From contig JAAETV010000548.1 in the NCBI GenBank assembly GCA_024227975.1, forward strand, positions 1-10,909: DNA of 10,909 bases. Direction: 5' to 3'. Under the pieces are notes generated by a model. That model saw only the letters and a program-made list of their open reading frames with translations. It searched no databases and was not told the origin of the DNA. The position numbers and the translations under genes are program-made. Positions 1 through 7,452 of the stretch are shown here, one piece after another. The stretch comes from Actinomycetes bacterium (lineage in GTDB: Bacteria; Actinomycetota; Acidimicrobiia; Acidimicrobiales; SZUA-35). Every line of letters begins with the position of its first letter. The stretch's first letter is position 1.

Positions 1-1027
1 CTGGCTCGTCGATGTCGACGGGGGTGTCCAACAGGTCGAACAGCTTGGCCAGCGACGCCGTCCCCGACTGGACCATATTGAACAGCTGGCTGAGTTGCTG
101 GACCGGCTCGAACAGGTTCGATAACACCAATACGAAGGCGACGACGGTGCCCAATGTCATCCGGTCGGAGTCGACCATCCAGCCGCCGAATCCGATGGCC
201 AGCGCCGTGGTCAGCACACCGGTGAAGTCGACGATGGGCAGGTACCAGGCGGCGATGCGGACCGACCGCATATGGGACCGGTAGAGCTGATTGTTGGTCT
301 GGGCGAAGCGCCCAGCCTCGACCTCCTCGCGGGCGAAGGCTTGCACCACTCGTACCCCACTGAATCCCTCTTGGAGGCTCGACAGGGTGCCGGCGATCTC
401 GTCGCGCACCGAAAGATAGGCCTTGTTCGAGTCGCGCTTGAACTTGAGGCTGGCGGGGATCAGGATCGGCAACACGACCAGCAGCACCAGGGCCAGTTGC
501 CAGCTCAAGATGAACAGTAAGGTCACCGACAAGCTCAACAACAAGGTGGCCGAGATGAACATCAGTAGGCCGTACTGGACGAGCTCGGCCAGGGAGTCGA
601 TGTCGGACGTCATGCGCGAGACGATCACACCGGCCTTGGTCCGGTCGTAGTAGCTCATTGACTGGCGCAACAGATGGCGAAAGACCCGGTTGCGCAGGTC
701 TTGGAGGAAGCTCTCTCCGACCCAGGCCAGATTGGCAATCCCGAACCGGTAGGTCACGTAGGCAACGGCCGCCGCCAGCGCGTACCCGGCAACCGCCCAG
801 TTCACGACCCTCTGGTCACCCTGACGAAGCCCCTCGTCGATCGCGGTCCGCACCAGGGTCGGCCCCGACAACAGGGCCACCGTCCAGGTCAACAACAGGC
901 CGACGGCGCCCAATGCTCGACGCCGATAGGGCTTCAACATGCGGGCGGTTCGTCTCAGTACCCTCCCCGTCTCGGCCAGATCGAGCTGATCCTCGGCGTC
1001 GACCCCGGCTGCCATCCACCCCGCCAT
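1..1027 (-). CDS. ABC exporter half-transporter, C-terminus cut off by window edge
   Basis: My own translation of the minus strand gives an open frame from ATG at 1027-1025 to the window edge, 342 codons with no stop. It is the transmembrane half of a type IV (MsbA/MDR-like) ABC exporter. Hydrophobic segments lie near residues 38-58, 76-95, 150-172, 177-193 and 262-283. A coupling-helix region (RNRVFRHLLRQSMSYYDRTKAG) starts near residue 112, and the usual stretch before TM5 (EGFSGVRVVQAFAREE) near 220. The ATPase domain lies outside the window. Its start overlaps the stop of the upstream ABC gene by one base (TGATG), so the two are probably translationally coupled and form a heterodimer. A second Met at codon 5 is an alternative start, and the ribosome site is weak (GGTGA). 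Substrate unknown; drug or lipid export is typical of the family. Confidence 0.93.
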   Translation of the reverse strand, partial: MAGWMAAGVDAEDQLDLAETGRVLRRTARMLKPYRRRALGAVGLLLTWTVALLSGPTLVRTAIDEGLRQGDQRVVNWAVAGYALAAAVAYVTYRFGIANLAWVGESFLQDLRNRVFRHLLRQSMSYYDRTKAGVIVSRMTSDIDSLAELVQYGLLMFISATLLLSLSVTLLFILSWQLALVLLVVLPILIPASLKFKRDSNKAYLSVRDEIAGTLSSLQEGFSGVRVVQAFAREEVEAGRFAQTNNQLYRSHMRSVRIAAWYLPIVDFTGVLTTALAIGFGGWMVDSDRMTLGTVVAFVLVLSNLFEPVQQLSQLFNMVQSGTASLAKLFDLLDTPVDIDEP

Positions 1028-2835
1028 CAGTCACCAACCCCGATCTGGGGCTCATTCTCGGTACCACCCTCGGCCTGTTCTGCTGTGACACCAGCCTGTT
1101 CGGCTGCTGCCAACACCTCTCGGTACCGCTCGTTCGTTGCCAATAGCTGGCTGTGGCTGCCCTGGGCCACGATTCGGCCTTCGTCGAGCAACACCACCCG
1201 GTCGGCCAGGGCCACGGTGGCGGGCCGATGGGCGATCACGATCGTGGTCCGCCGACCCATGACCTCGGCCAGCGCATCACGGATCTCGTGCTCCTTGGCC
1301 GGGTCGACGGCCGAGGTGGCATCGTCGAGGATGACGACCCTGGGGTTGGCCAACACGGCGCGAGCGATGGCGATCCGTTGCCGTTGGCCACCCGACAGGG
1401 AGTAGCCCCGCTCTCCGATCATGGTGTCGTAGCCGTTCTCCAGTTCGATGATGAAGTCATGGGCTCCGGCCAGGCGGGCCGCCATCTCGATCGTCTCTTC
1501 GCCAGCCGAGGGGTCGGCGAAGGCGATGTTGTCGGCGATGCTGGCACTGAACAGGAACGTCTCCTCGAATACGATCCCGACCGCCCGCCTCAATTCCTGA
1601 CGCCTCACCTTCCGCACATCAACCCCGTCAACCGTGATGGTGCCACCAGTGGTGTCGTAAAAGCGGGGGAGGAGCCGGGCGATCGTTGACTTGCCAGACC
1701 CTGTCGAGCCGACGAGGGCCACCGTCTCACCGGCCTCGATCTCCAGGTCCAGATCATGGAGTACGGCGATCTCAGGTTCGTCGGGATAGCTGAAGCTGAC
1801 GCCGCTCAGTACGACGCGGCCCGGCTGGTCCAAGGACGGGAGATGGTTGGGGTGAGACGAGTCGATGATCTCGGGTGCCGTCGATAGCACCGAGCTGATG
1901 CGCTGGCCGGCGGCCGAGGCGCGCTGCCCGTTGGCGATGATCATGCCCAGCATCCTGAGCGGTTGGATCAGCATGGCTACATAGATGTTGAACGCCACCA
2001 GCTCGCCGATGGTCAACTCATCCCGCAGCACCAACCTGCCTCCCCACCACAAGACCAGGATCAGGCCCAGGTTCGGTAGCAGCTCGAGGGCAGGCAAGAA
2101 GATGGAGCGAACGGTGGCCGCCTTCAACGCCTCCCGATTGACGTCACCCGCCTCTATGGCCAACCGATCGGCCTGCAAGGGCTCAGCCCCGAATCCCTTG
2201 ACCACCCGGATACCGGCCACCGTCTCTTCGACGACAGCCGCCAGTTGGGCCGACTCGATTTGCACCCCCATCACGGCCGGGTGGAGGCGTTGGCCGAAGC
2301 GGCGGCCCAAGACATTGACGAAGGGCAAGAACAACAGAGCGGCAATGGCGAGGCTGGCGTTGGTGCTGAACAACAGCACCGCCACCACCAACACGATCAC
2401 CAGGTTGGCCGTGGTCACCGGCAGCATCGTGATGAAGTTCTGGAACTGTTGGAGGTCGGTGTTGGCCCGGCTCATCAGATCGCCGGTCTGGACCGAGTCG
2501 TGGAAGGCGAAGTGGAGCCGCTGGACGTGAGCGAAGATCCGATCCCGCAGTCGGGCCTCGGTACGGCGGGCATTGCGGAAGGCCCAGTAGCGGCGCAATC
2601 CAGTGAAGAGGCCAGAGATCAGCCCGGCCCCAACGATGGCCACCACCCAAGGCCAGATCTCATCATTGCCCTCGATGGATCTGTCGATCGCCTGCTTGAC
2701 CAGCCAAGGCACCGAAACCCGGCCCACCGTCCAGCCGAGCGACACCAGCATTCCGATCAAGATGCCCTTGCGCTCGTGGCCTATTGCTGAGCGAATCAGT
2801 TGCCACCCGTCTCGTCGGCTGGTTTGAAGAGACAC
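1027..2835 (-). CDS. ABC exporter half-transporter, permease-ATPase fusion, likely degenerate partner of a heterodimer
   Basis: This 602-aa protein has the normal length for an ABC half-exporter: a membrane domain (about residues 20-310) followed by an ATPase domain (about 340-580). Motifs are Walker A GSTGSGKST at 376-384, signature LSGGQ at 480-484, Walker B VVILDD at 500-505, D-loop SAVD, and switch His536. Two positions are unusual. The residue after Walker B is Asp505, not the catalytic Glu, and the Q-loop reads VFEE, with Glu424 where Gln is usual. In known heterodimeric exporters (TM287/288, BmrC/BmrD) the subunit with Asp here forms the degenerate ATP site, so I infer that the downstream gene carries the active residues. 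Start is GTG at 2835-2833, the only start codon between the in-frame stop at 2889 and the membrane domain. It has no Shine-Dalgarno; the upstream bases are pyrimidine-rich instead. Confidence 0.95.
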   Translation of the reverse strand: MSLQTSRRDGWQLIRSAIGHERKGILIGMLVSLGWTVGRVSVPWLVKQAIDRSIEGNDEIWPWVVAIVGAGLISGLFTGLRRYWAFRNARRTEARLRDRIFAHVQRLHFAFHDSVQTGDLMSRANTDLQQFQNFITMLPVTTANLVIVLVVAVLLFSTNASLAIAALLFLPFVNVLGRRFGQRLHPAVMGVQIESAQLAAVVEETVAGIRVVKGFGAEPLQADRLAIEAGDVNREALKAATVRSIFLPALELLPNLGLILVLWWGGRLVLRDELTIGELVAFNIYVAMLIQPLRMLGMIIANGQRASAAGQRISSVLSTAPEIIDSSHPNHLPSLDQPGRVVLSGVSFSYPDEPEIAVLHDLDLEIEAGETVALVGSTGSGKSTIARLLPRFYDTTGGTITVDGVDVRKVRRQELRRAVGIVFEETFLFSASIADNIAFADPSAGEETIEMAARLAGAHDFIIELENGYDTMIGERGYSLSGGQRQRIAIARAVLANPRVVILDDATSAVDPAKEHEIRDALAEVMGRRTTIVIAHRPATVALADRVVLLDEGRIVAQGSHSQLLATNERYREVLAAAEQAGVTAEQAEGGTENEPQIGVGD

Positions 2836-2940
2836 TGGTTCTGCTGCGGGGGAGGAGGAAACTGCGGAGGGACCGATTGGTACGTTTTACTCGCGACCCT
2901 TGGATCAGCAGGAATCAGCGTTGTGGTTGGTGCTTCTCTC

Positions 2941-2988
2941 GGAGGCGGGCACGCCTTGCAAACTAGAGGCGGGCACGCCTTATAAACT
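2941..2988 (+). repeat. Two tandem imperfect 24-bp repeats upstream of dnaK
   Basis: Units 2941-2964 and 2965-2988 are identical at 21 of 24 positions (differences at unit positions 1, 18 and 19). Each unit holds a small inverted repeat, AGGCG-GGCA-CGCCT (2943-2956 and 2967-2980). The end of unit 1 supplies TTGCAA and the same place in unit 2 supplies TTATAA, so the duplication puts a -35-like and a -10-like box 18 bp apart. It may be a regulator site as well as part of the promoter. Function not known. Confidence 0.8.
2956..2986 (+). promoter_or_regulatory. Candidate sigma-A-type promoter P1 for dnaK operon
   Basis: The -35 box is TTGCAA (2956-2961). The -10 box is TTATAA (2980-2985, spacer 18) or TATAAA (2981-2986, spacer 19). 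Transcription would start near 2992, just before the candidate HspR operator at 2997-3028, leaving a leader of about 125 nt. A repressor bound there would cover the start site. Confidence 0.5.
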
Positions 2989-2996
2989 GATTCAGT

Positions 2997-3028
2997 CAGA
3001 AAACTTGCCAATTAGACACTCAGGTATG
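2997..3028 (+). promoter_or_regulatory. Candidate HspR operator (diverged HAIR) before dnaK
   Basis: The element reads CTTGCCA (3004-3010), 7 bp, then ACTCAGG (3018-3024). The known HAIR consensus is CTTGAGT-N7-ACTCAAG, so spacing is exact, the right arm matches 6 of 7 and the left arm 4 of 7. The surrounding 32 bp align without gaps to 7398-7429 before clpB at 21 of 32 positions, including CAGAAAAC at the left end and TCAGGTwTG at the right. hspR is the last gene of the operon this would control, which fits autoregulation. The site is inferred from sequence only. Confidence 0.6.
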
Positions 3029-3034
3029 TAGGGT
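3005..3034 (+). promoter_or_regulatory. Weaker candidate promoter P2 for dnaK operon
   Basis: TTGCCA (3005-3010) and TAGGGT (3029-3034, TANNNT type) are 18 bp apart. The -35 box and spacer coincide with the candidate HspR operator, which would give direct competition between repressor and polymerase. The -10 is weaker than that of P1, so this is the less certain of two alternatives. Confidence 0.3.
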
Positions 3035-3116
3035 TAGAGCTACTGAACTGCTAGAACGGTCCGATAGGAACATTCGTACCCCCTGAAATACTCATCCAGT
3101 AGGAGAGAAGAACACC

Positions 3117-4961
3117 ATGGCAAAGGCCGTTGGCATCGACCTCGGAACCACCAACTCAGTTGTTTCGGCGCTTGAAGCCGGTGAACCAGTCGTAATCCCC
3201 AATGCGGAAGGCTCATACACGACCCCTTCGGTCGTCGCCTTCGGCAAGGACGGTGAGGTGCTGGTCGGCGAAGTGGCCAAGCGTCAGGCCATCACCAACC
3301 CCGACCGCACCATCCGCTCCGTGAAGCGTCACATGGGCACGAACTGGAAGACTGACATCGATGGGAAGAGCTACACCTCCCAGGAGGTCAGCGCTCGGAC
3401 CCTGATGAAGCTCAAGCGCGATGCCGAGTCCTTTCTCGGTGACACCGTCACCCAAGCCGTCATCACCGTCCCCGCCTACTTCGACGATGCCCAGAGGACG
3501 GCAACCAAGGAAGCCGGACAGATCGCCGGCCTGGAAGTCCTCCGCATCATCAACGAGCCGACGGCGGCCGCCCTGGCCTACGGGCTCGACAAGAGCGACG
3601 GCGCCGACCACACCATCCTCGTCTTCGACCTGGGTGGAGGCACCTTCGACGTGTCGATCCTCGAGATCGGTGACGGGGTATTCGAAGTCAAAAGCACTTC
3701 TGGTGACACCAGCCTTGGTGGTGACGACTGGGATCAGGCCGTCATCGACTGGATGGTGACCGAGTTCAAGAACTCGCACGGGGTCGATCTCGGGGCCGAC
3801 AAGATGGCGGCGCAGCGGCTCAAGGAAGCTGCGGAGAAGGCCAAGATCGAACTGTCCCAGGTTCAAAACACCTCGATCAACCTCCCATTCGTGACGGCAA
3901 CGGCCGAAGGCCCGCTCCACCTCGAGCTCGATCTGAGCCGGGCCAAGTTCCAGGAGCTGACCTCCGATCTCCTCGACCGGGTGAAGAAGCCGTTCAAGGC
4001 CGCCCTGGAGGACGCAAACCTGGGCCATGGCGACATCGACCAGGTCGTGCTCGTCGGTGGCTCAACCCGGATGCCAGCTGTGTCCGAACTGGTCGAGTCG
4101 ATGACGGGTCGTGACGCCAACAAGTCGGTCAACCCCGACGAGGTTGTCGCCGTCGGCGCCGCCATCCAGGCCGGGGTCCTCAAGGGTGACGTCAAAGACG
4201 TACTCCTGCTCGATGTGACCCCCCTCTCCCTCGGTATCGAGACCAAGGGTCAGGTCATGCACAAGCTGATCGAGCGCAACACCACGATCCCCACCCGCCG
4301 CACCGAGACCTTCACCACCGCCGATGACAATCAGCCATCAGTCGAGATCCATGTGCTCCAGGGTGAGCGAGACATGGCCATGTACAACAAGACTCTCGGC
4401 AAGTTCCAGCTCGTCGATCTGCCCCCGGCCCCCCGAGGTATTCCTCAGATCGAGGTCACATTCGATATCGACGCCAACGGCATCGTGCATGTGTCGGCCA
4501 AGGATCGGGCCACCGACAAGGAGCAGTCGATCACCATCACTGGCCAGTCGACCCTGTCCAAGGACGACATCGACCAGATGGTGAAGGACGCCGAGGCTCA
4601 CGCCGAGGAGGACCGTCAGCGTCTCGAGGAGGCCGAGATCCGCAACAACGCCGACTCCCTCGTCTACCAGACCGAGAAGCTCCTGAAGGATGTCGAGAAC
4701 ATCCCCGACGAGGAGAAGGAGGCGGTCGAAGGTGCCCTGGCCGAGCTGAAGACGGCTATCGCCGGTACCGACACCGAAGCGATCAAGGACGGCACGGAGA
4801 AGCTGATGATGGCCAGCCAGACGGTCAGCACCAAGCTCTACGAGCAAGCGGCCGCTGATGATGCCGCTGCTGGAGGTGGCGCCGATGGCGGCGATGCCCC
4901 CGACGACGACGATGTCGTCGATGCCGAGATTGTCGACGACGATGACCAGGACGTTGCATGA
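3117..4961 (+). CDS. dnaK: Chaperone DnaK (Hsp70)
   Basis: DnaK is the ATP-driven Hsp70 that binds exposed hydrophobic peptide segments in the cytoplasm. The 614-aa protein is complete. The ATPase domain (1-360) shows phosphate 1 motif GIDLGTTNS (6-14), phosphate 2 motif [10 protein letters not shown] (171-180), with Thr176 at the known autophosphorylation position, and adenosine motif [10 protein letters not shown] (311-320). The linker VLLLDVTP (362-369) is followed by the substrate-binding domain, a helical lid and an acidic tail (about 590-614) containing [10 protein letters not shown]. The segment after RHMG (71-74) is much shorter than in E. coli DnaK, the known deletion of Gram-positive DnaKs. 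ATG start with AGGAGAG (3101-3107) 9 nt upstream. First gene of dnaK-grpE-dnaJ-hspR; expression is probably repressed by HspR through the element at 2997-3028. Confidence 0.99.
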   Translation: MAKAVGIDLGTTNSVVSALEAGEPVVIPNAEGSYTTPSVVAFGKDGEVLVGEVAKRQAITNPDRTIRSVKRHMGTNWKTDIDGKSYTSQEVSARTLMKLKRDAESFLGDTVTQAVITVPAYFDDAQRTATKEAGQIAGLEVLRIINEPTAAALAYGLDKSDGADHTILVFDLGGGTFDVSILEIGDGVFEVKSTSGDTSLGGDDWDQAVIDWMVTEFKNSHGVDLGADKMAAQRLKEAAEKAKIELSQVQNTSINLPFVTATAEGPLHLELDLSRAKFQELTSDLLDRVKKPFKAALEDANLGHGDIDQVVLVGGSTRMPAVSELVESMTGRDANKSVNPDEVVAVGAAIQAGVLKGDVKDVLLLDVTPLSLGIETKGQVMHKLIERNTTIPTRRTETFTTADDNQPSVEIHVLQGERDMAMYNKTLGKFQLVDLPPAPRGIPQIEVTFDIDANGIVHVSAKDRATDKEQSITITGQSTLSKDDIDQMVKDAEAHAEEDRQRLEEAEIRNNADSLVYQTEKLLKDVENIPDEEKEAVEGALAELKTAIAGTDTEAIKDGTEKLMMASQTVSTKLYEQAAADDAAAGGGADGGDAPDDDDVVDAEIVDDDDQDVA

Positions 4962-5004
4962 GGACGTCCTCTGGGCCGTCGGTCGCGGGCTCCGGGATTG
5001 AGCA

Positions 5005-5721
5005 GTGAGTGGCTCGACCCCGGGGGCTCAGCGACCCCATTTTGACGATGGGCCTGATGCCGCTGAGGCTGCGGGATTTGGTGGCATCACCTGGGCTGAT
5101 GAGACCAGTGAGCTGCCGAACTCGCCCGCACCGGCGGTCGATCCGAAGGCTGGGGAGGATCTCTCCTTCGGCGCCGGAGCCACCGAATCATCTGTCGGCC
5201 CAGCTGGAGATGGTATGGAAGGGGCTCGAGTCGATGGTCCGCCCCCAATCGTCGATCCAGGAGGCGCCGACATGGCCGAGACCCCAGTCGAGGACATCGT
5301 CAGTGACCTGGAACGAGTTACGGCCGAGCGAGACCAGTACCTCGACGCCTCCCGTCGTCTCCAGGCCGAATTCGAGAACTACCGCAAAGCGGTGGCCAAG
5401 CGTGAGGCTGATGCCCGGGAACGGGCCAACGAGTACCTGATCGTCGAGATCCTTCCCGTCCTCGATGCTTGCGACGGAGCGTTGGCCAGCGGGGCAACCG
5501 ATGTTGAGCCGGTCCGCACTGCCCTGGTCGATGTCCTGACCAAGCAGGGGCTGGAGCGGATTGACGGTCAGGACACCCCCTTCGACCCTGCTCGCCATGA
5601 CGCAGTCATGCATGAGCCGGATGAAGATGGGGATGGTCCCGTGGTGGCAGAAGTCATGCGAGCGGGCTACAGCTGGAAGGGTCGGGTCGTTCGCCCGGCC
5701 ATGGTCAGAGTCAGAGGCTGA
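5005..5721 (+). CDS. grpE: Nucleotide exchange factor GrpE
   Basis: GrpE releases ADP from DnaK and so resets the Hsp70 cycle. The 238-aa frame has an acidic, Gly/Pro-rich, probably disordered N-terminus (1-90), a coiled coil (about 96-145, including LQAEFENYRKAVAKRE), a helical dimer region, and the C-terminal beta domain that contacts DnaK (about 185-238, with DTPFDPARHDAV and the ending GYSWKGRVVRPAMVRV). It lies 43 nt after dnaK. The start is uncertain. GTG 5005 has only a weak site (GGGA), whereas ATG 5272 (Met90) has a perfect AGGAGG 7 nt before it and would give 149 aa holding all conserved parts. I keep the long form because actinobacterial GrpE commonly has such an acidic extension. 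My count of the extension's codons gives about 57% G or C in third position, which looks lower than the neighbouring genes. Confidence 0.95.
   Translation: MSGSTPGAQRPHFDDGPDAAEAAGFGGITWADETSELPNSPAPAVDPKAGEDLSFGAGATESSVGPAGDGMEGARVDGPPPIVDPGGADMAETPVEDIVSDLERVTAERDQYLDASRRLQAEFENYRKAVAKREADARERANEYLIVEILPVLDACDGALASGATDVEPVRTALVDVLTKQGLERIDGQDTPFDPARHDAVMHEPDEDGDGPVVAEVMRAGYSWKGRVVRPAMVRVRG
5259..5264 (+). promoter_or_regulatory. Perfect internal Shine-Dalgarno inside grpE
   Basis: AGGAGG sits 7 nt before ATG 5272, which is in frame with grpE. It is the strongest ribosome site near this gene and supports an alternative or additional start giving a 149-aa GrpE. The same bases also encode Pro-Gly-Gly in the long form. 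Confidence 0.5.
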
Positions 5722-5754
5722 GGTCGTGGTCGCTTCGACGATCTCGATCCCCAC

Positions 5755-5760
5755 AGGAGG
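5755..5760 (+). promoter_or_regulatory. Ribosome binding site of dnaJ
   Basis: A perfect AGGAGG lies 5 nt before GTG 5766 and fixes the dnaJ start there. The GTG at 5761 is out of frame and too close. Confidence 0.8.
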
Positions 5761-5765
5761 GTGAC

Positions 5766-6896
5766 GTGCCCCAGCATGATTGGTTGGACAAGGATTTCTA
5801 CAAGCTACTTGGAGTCTCGTCAGACGTCTCCGAGAAGGACCTGACCAAGGCGTACCGAAAGCTGGCTCGCAAGTACCATCCCGATGCGAACCCGAACGAC
5901 ACCGCGGCCGAAGACAAGTTCAAGGCGATCTCCGAGGCCTATGACGTGCTCGGTGATCCCGAACGGCGCAAGGAATACGACGATGTCCGACGGCTCGGTC
6001 CCGGCGCCTTTGCTGGTGCCCCTGGTTCGGGAGGTGGGGGTGGAGGCTTCGGTTTCGATACCAGTGACATTTCCGACCTCCTCGGTGGCATGTTCAGTGG
6101 GGGCGGTGGTAGGCGACGCACCGCGGCTCCTGGTACGGGCCCCCGACGGGGCGAGGACCTGGATGCCGAGCTTCATCTCAGCTTCGATGAGGCCGTTGAG
6201 GGGGTAACCACCTCAGTCCACCTCACCTCTGATGCAGCCTGTAGTACCTGTCGCGGCAGTGGGGCCGCACCCGGCACCACCCCCCAAACCTGTTCCCGCT
6301 GCTCTGGTCGTGGGGTACTGGACGACAACCAGGGCTTCTTCTCGTTCTCCCAACCCTGCGATCAGTGTGGGGGCCGGGGGAAGGTGGTCGTCGAGCCCTG
6401 CCCCTCATGTCGGGGGAACGGGGTCGAGCGCAAGCCCCGTCAGGTCAAGGTCCGCATCCCTGCCGGAGTGAAGGACGGCCAGCGCATCCGGTTGAAGGGG
6501 CGAGGTACCCCCGGTCGCAATGGCGGTCCGGCTGGAGATCTCTACGTGACGGTGAGGGTGGCTCGCCATCGTCTGTTCGGTCGTAGTGGAGAGAACCTGA
6601 CCCTCGACCTTCCCATCACCTTCGCCGAGGCTGCCCTCGGGGCCAATGTCAAGGTGCCAACCCTCGAGGGCACGACGGTCACGTTGAAGATCCCGGCCGG
6701 GACCCCAGCGGGCAAGACGTTCCGCGTCCGAGGTCGCGGGGTCGAGACTTCGAAACGGACCGGCGATCTGCTGGTGACTATTGTGGTCGAGGTACCTACT
6801 GAACTGACCGACGCTGAGCGGAGTGCGCTCGAAACCCTGGCTGGGGCGACGACGACTTCGCCCCGAGAACACTTGGGAGAGGCAATGCGGTCATGA
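5766..6896 (+). CDS. dnaJ: Co-chaperone DnaJ (Hsp40, type I)
   Basis: DnaJ delivers substrates to DnaK and stimulates its ATPase. The 376-aa protein has the full type I layout. The J domain spans about 8-73 with HPD at 38-40. A Gly/Phe region follows (about 79-118). The zinc domain has four CxxCxGxG repeats: CSTCRGSG 159-166, CSRCSGRG 176-183, CDQCGGRG 198-205 and CPSCRGNG 212-219, so all eight cysteines are present. Two C-terminal peptide-binding and dimerisation domains end near 345. GTG start with a perfect AGGAGG 5 nt upstream, 44 nt after grpE and 59 nt before hspR. Many actinobacteria have two dnaJ genes; this one has the position of dnaJ1, the copy in the HspR-controlled operon. Confidence 0.98.
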   Translation: MPQHDWLDKDFYKLLGVSSDVSEKDLTKAYRKLARKYHPDANPNDTAAEDKFKAISEAYDVLGDPERRKEYDDVRRLGPGAFAGAPGSGGGGGGFGFDTSDISDLLGGMFSGGGGRRRTAAPGTGPRRGEDLDAELHLSFDEAVEGVTTSVHLTSDAACSTCRGSGAAPGTTPQTCSRCSGRGVLDDNQGFFSFSQPCDQCGGRGKVVVEPCPSCRGNGVERKPRQVKVRIPAGVKDGQRIRLKGRGTPGRNGGPAGDLYVTVRVARHRLFGRSGENLTLDLPITFAEAALGANVKVPTLEGTTVTLKIPAGTPAGKTFRVRGRGVETSKRTGDLLVTIVVEVPTELTDAERSALETLAGATTTSPREHLGEAMRS

Positions 6897-6955
6897 TCCG
6901 GTTGGGGTGTCCGAGATCACACCGGTGGTGGCTCGGGGAGAAGTGAAAGGGCAGT

Positions 6956-7345
6956 ATGAGTGACCAACACGAACGACGGGCCGTCTATGTGATCTCGGTC
7001 GCGGCGGAGCTGGCTGGCGTTCATCCCCAGACGTTGAGGATCTATGAGCGTAAGGGGTTGGTGTTTCCTGCTCGGACCGGCGGCGGAAGCCGCCGTTACA
7101 GTGATGCCGACATCGCCCAGCTTCTCCTTATCCAGCGTCTCACCGATGAGGGCCTGAACCTGGCCGGGGTGAAGCGAGTCATAGAGCTCGAAGCGGAGGT
7201 GGCCCGACTCCGCCAGGAGCTGGCAGACCTGGAAGTGGCGAGCGCTGATGCCATCGCTGAAGCCGGACGCCAACACCGCCGCGACCTGGTGCCCATGAAA
7301 CAAAGCGTGACCGTCTACCGGCGGGCCCCCAAACGGCGGAGTTGA
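6956..7345 (+). CDS. hspR: Heat-shock repressor HspR (MerR family)
   Basis: HspR represses the dnaK operon, and in studied actinobacteria also clpB, by binding HAIR operators; DnaK acts as co-repressor in Streptomyces. This 129-aa protein has a MerR-type winged helix-turn-helix at the N-terminus (about 11-55: YVISVAAELAGVHPQTLRIY, then the wing GGGSRRYSDADI). A dimerising coiled coil follows (about 75-105), and a basic tail contains VTVYRRAPKRR, similar to the C-terminus of known HspR proteins. It has no cysteine, unlike metal- or redox-sensing MerR members. ATG start with AAAGGG just upstream. It closes the dnaK operon and lies 107 nt before clpB. I see no clear terminator after it, so some read-through into clpB is possible. 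Confidence 0.95.
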   Translation: MSDQHERRAVYVISVAAELAGVHPQTLRIYERKGLVFPARTGGGSRRYSDADIAQLLLIQRLTDEGLNLAGVKRVIELEAEVARLRQELADLEVASADAIAEAGRQHRRDLVPMKQSVTVYRRAPKRRS

Positions 7346-7397
7346 CGAACCTCTTCGGACTCGCCTCAGCCCAGTTGGAATCGCACATCTTCAACAT

Positions 7398-7429
7398 CAG
7401 AAAACCTGATAATGCTCTTGTCAGGTTTG
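7398..7429 (+). promoter_or_regulatory. Candidate HspR operator before clpB
   Basis: The core is a perfect inverted repeat AAACCTGA (7402-7409), 11 bp, TCAGGTTT (7421-7428). The whole 32 bp aligns without gaps to 2997-3028 before dnaK at 21 of 32 positions. In HAIR register the arms are CCTGATA and TGTCAGG, each 4 of 7 to consensus, leaving CYTG-N13-CAGG as what both sites share. It overlaps the -35 box of the clpB promoter, so bound HspR would block polymerase. Confidence 0.65.
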
Positions 7430-7446
7430 GATTCTGTGGATAAACT
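7418..7446 (+). promoter_or_regulatory. clpB promoter, probably leaderless
   Basis: TTGTCA (7418-7423, 5 of 6 to TTGACA) and TAAACT (7441-7446, TANNNT) are 17 bp apart. The -10 box ends 6 nt before the clpB ATG, so transcription should start at or next to the A of the start codon. No Shine-Dalgarno precedes the ATG, which agrees with a leaderless message, a common class in actinobacteria. Confidence 0.7.
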
Positions 7447-7452
7447 GCAAGT

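Noticed and set aside
674..1405. Plus-strand open frame of 243 aa across the two ABC genes
   Set aside because: It crosses the junction of two well-supported minus-strand genes and has low-complexity residues.
2836..3116. Promoter for the ABC pair on the minus strand
   Set aside because: I found no convincing -35/-10 pair or ribosome site upstream of GTG 2835, so I did not list one.
3213..4028. 271-aa minus-strand open frame opposite dnaK
   Set aside because: It is the mirror of dnaK codons, with no recognisable domain and no ribosome site considered convincing.
4904..4940. Alternative hairpins at the end of dnaK (CGACGAC-GAT-GTCGTCG, and GTCGTCGA paired with TCGACGAC)
   Set aside because: They follow from repeated Asp and Val codons (GAC, GAT, GTC) in the acidic tail, so no regulatory role is needed to explain them.
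7346..7397. Terminator between hspR and clpB
   Set aside because: No stable hairpin followed by a T-tract is visible.
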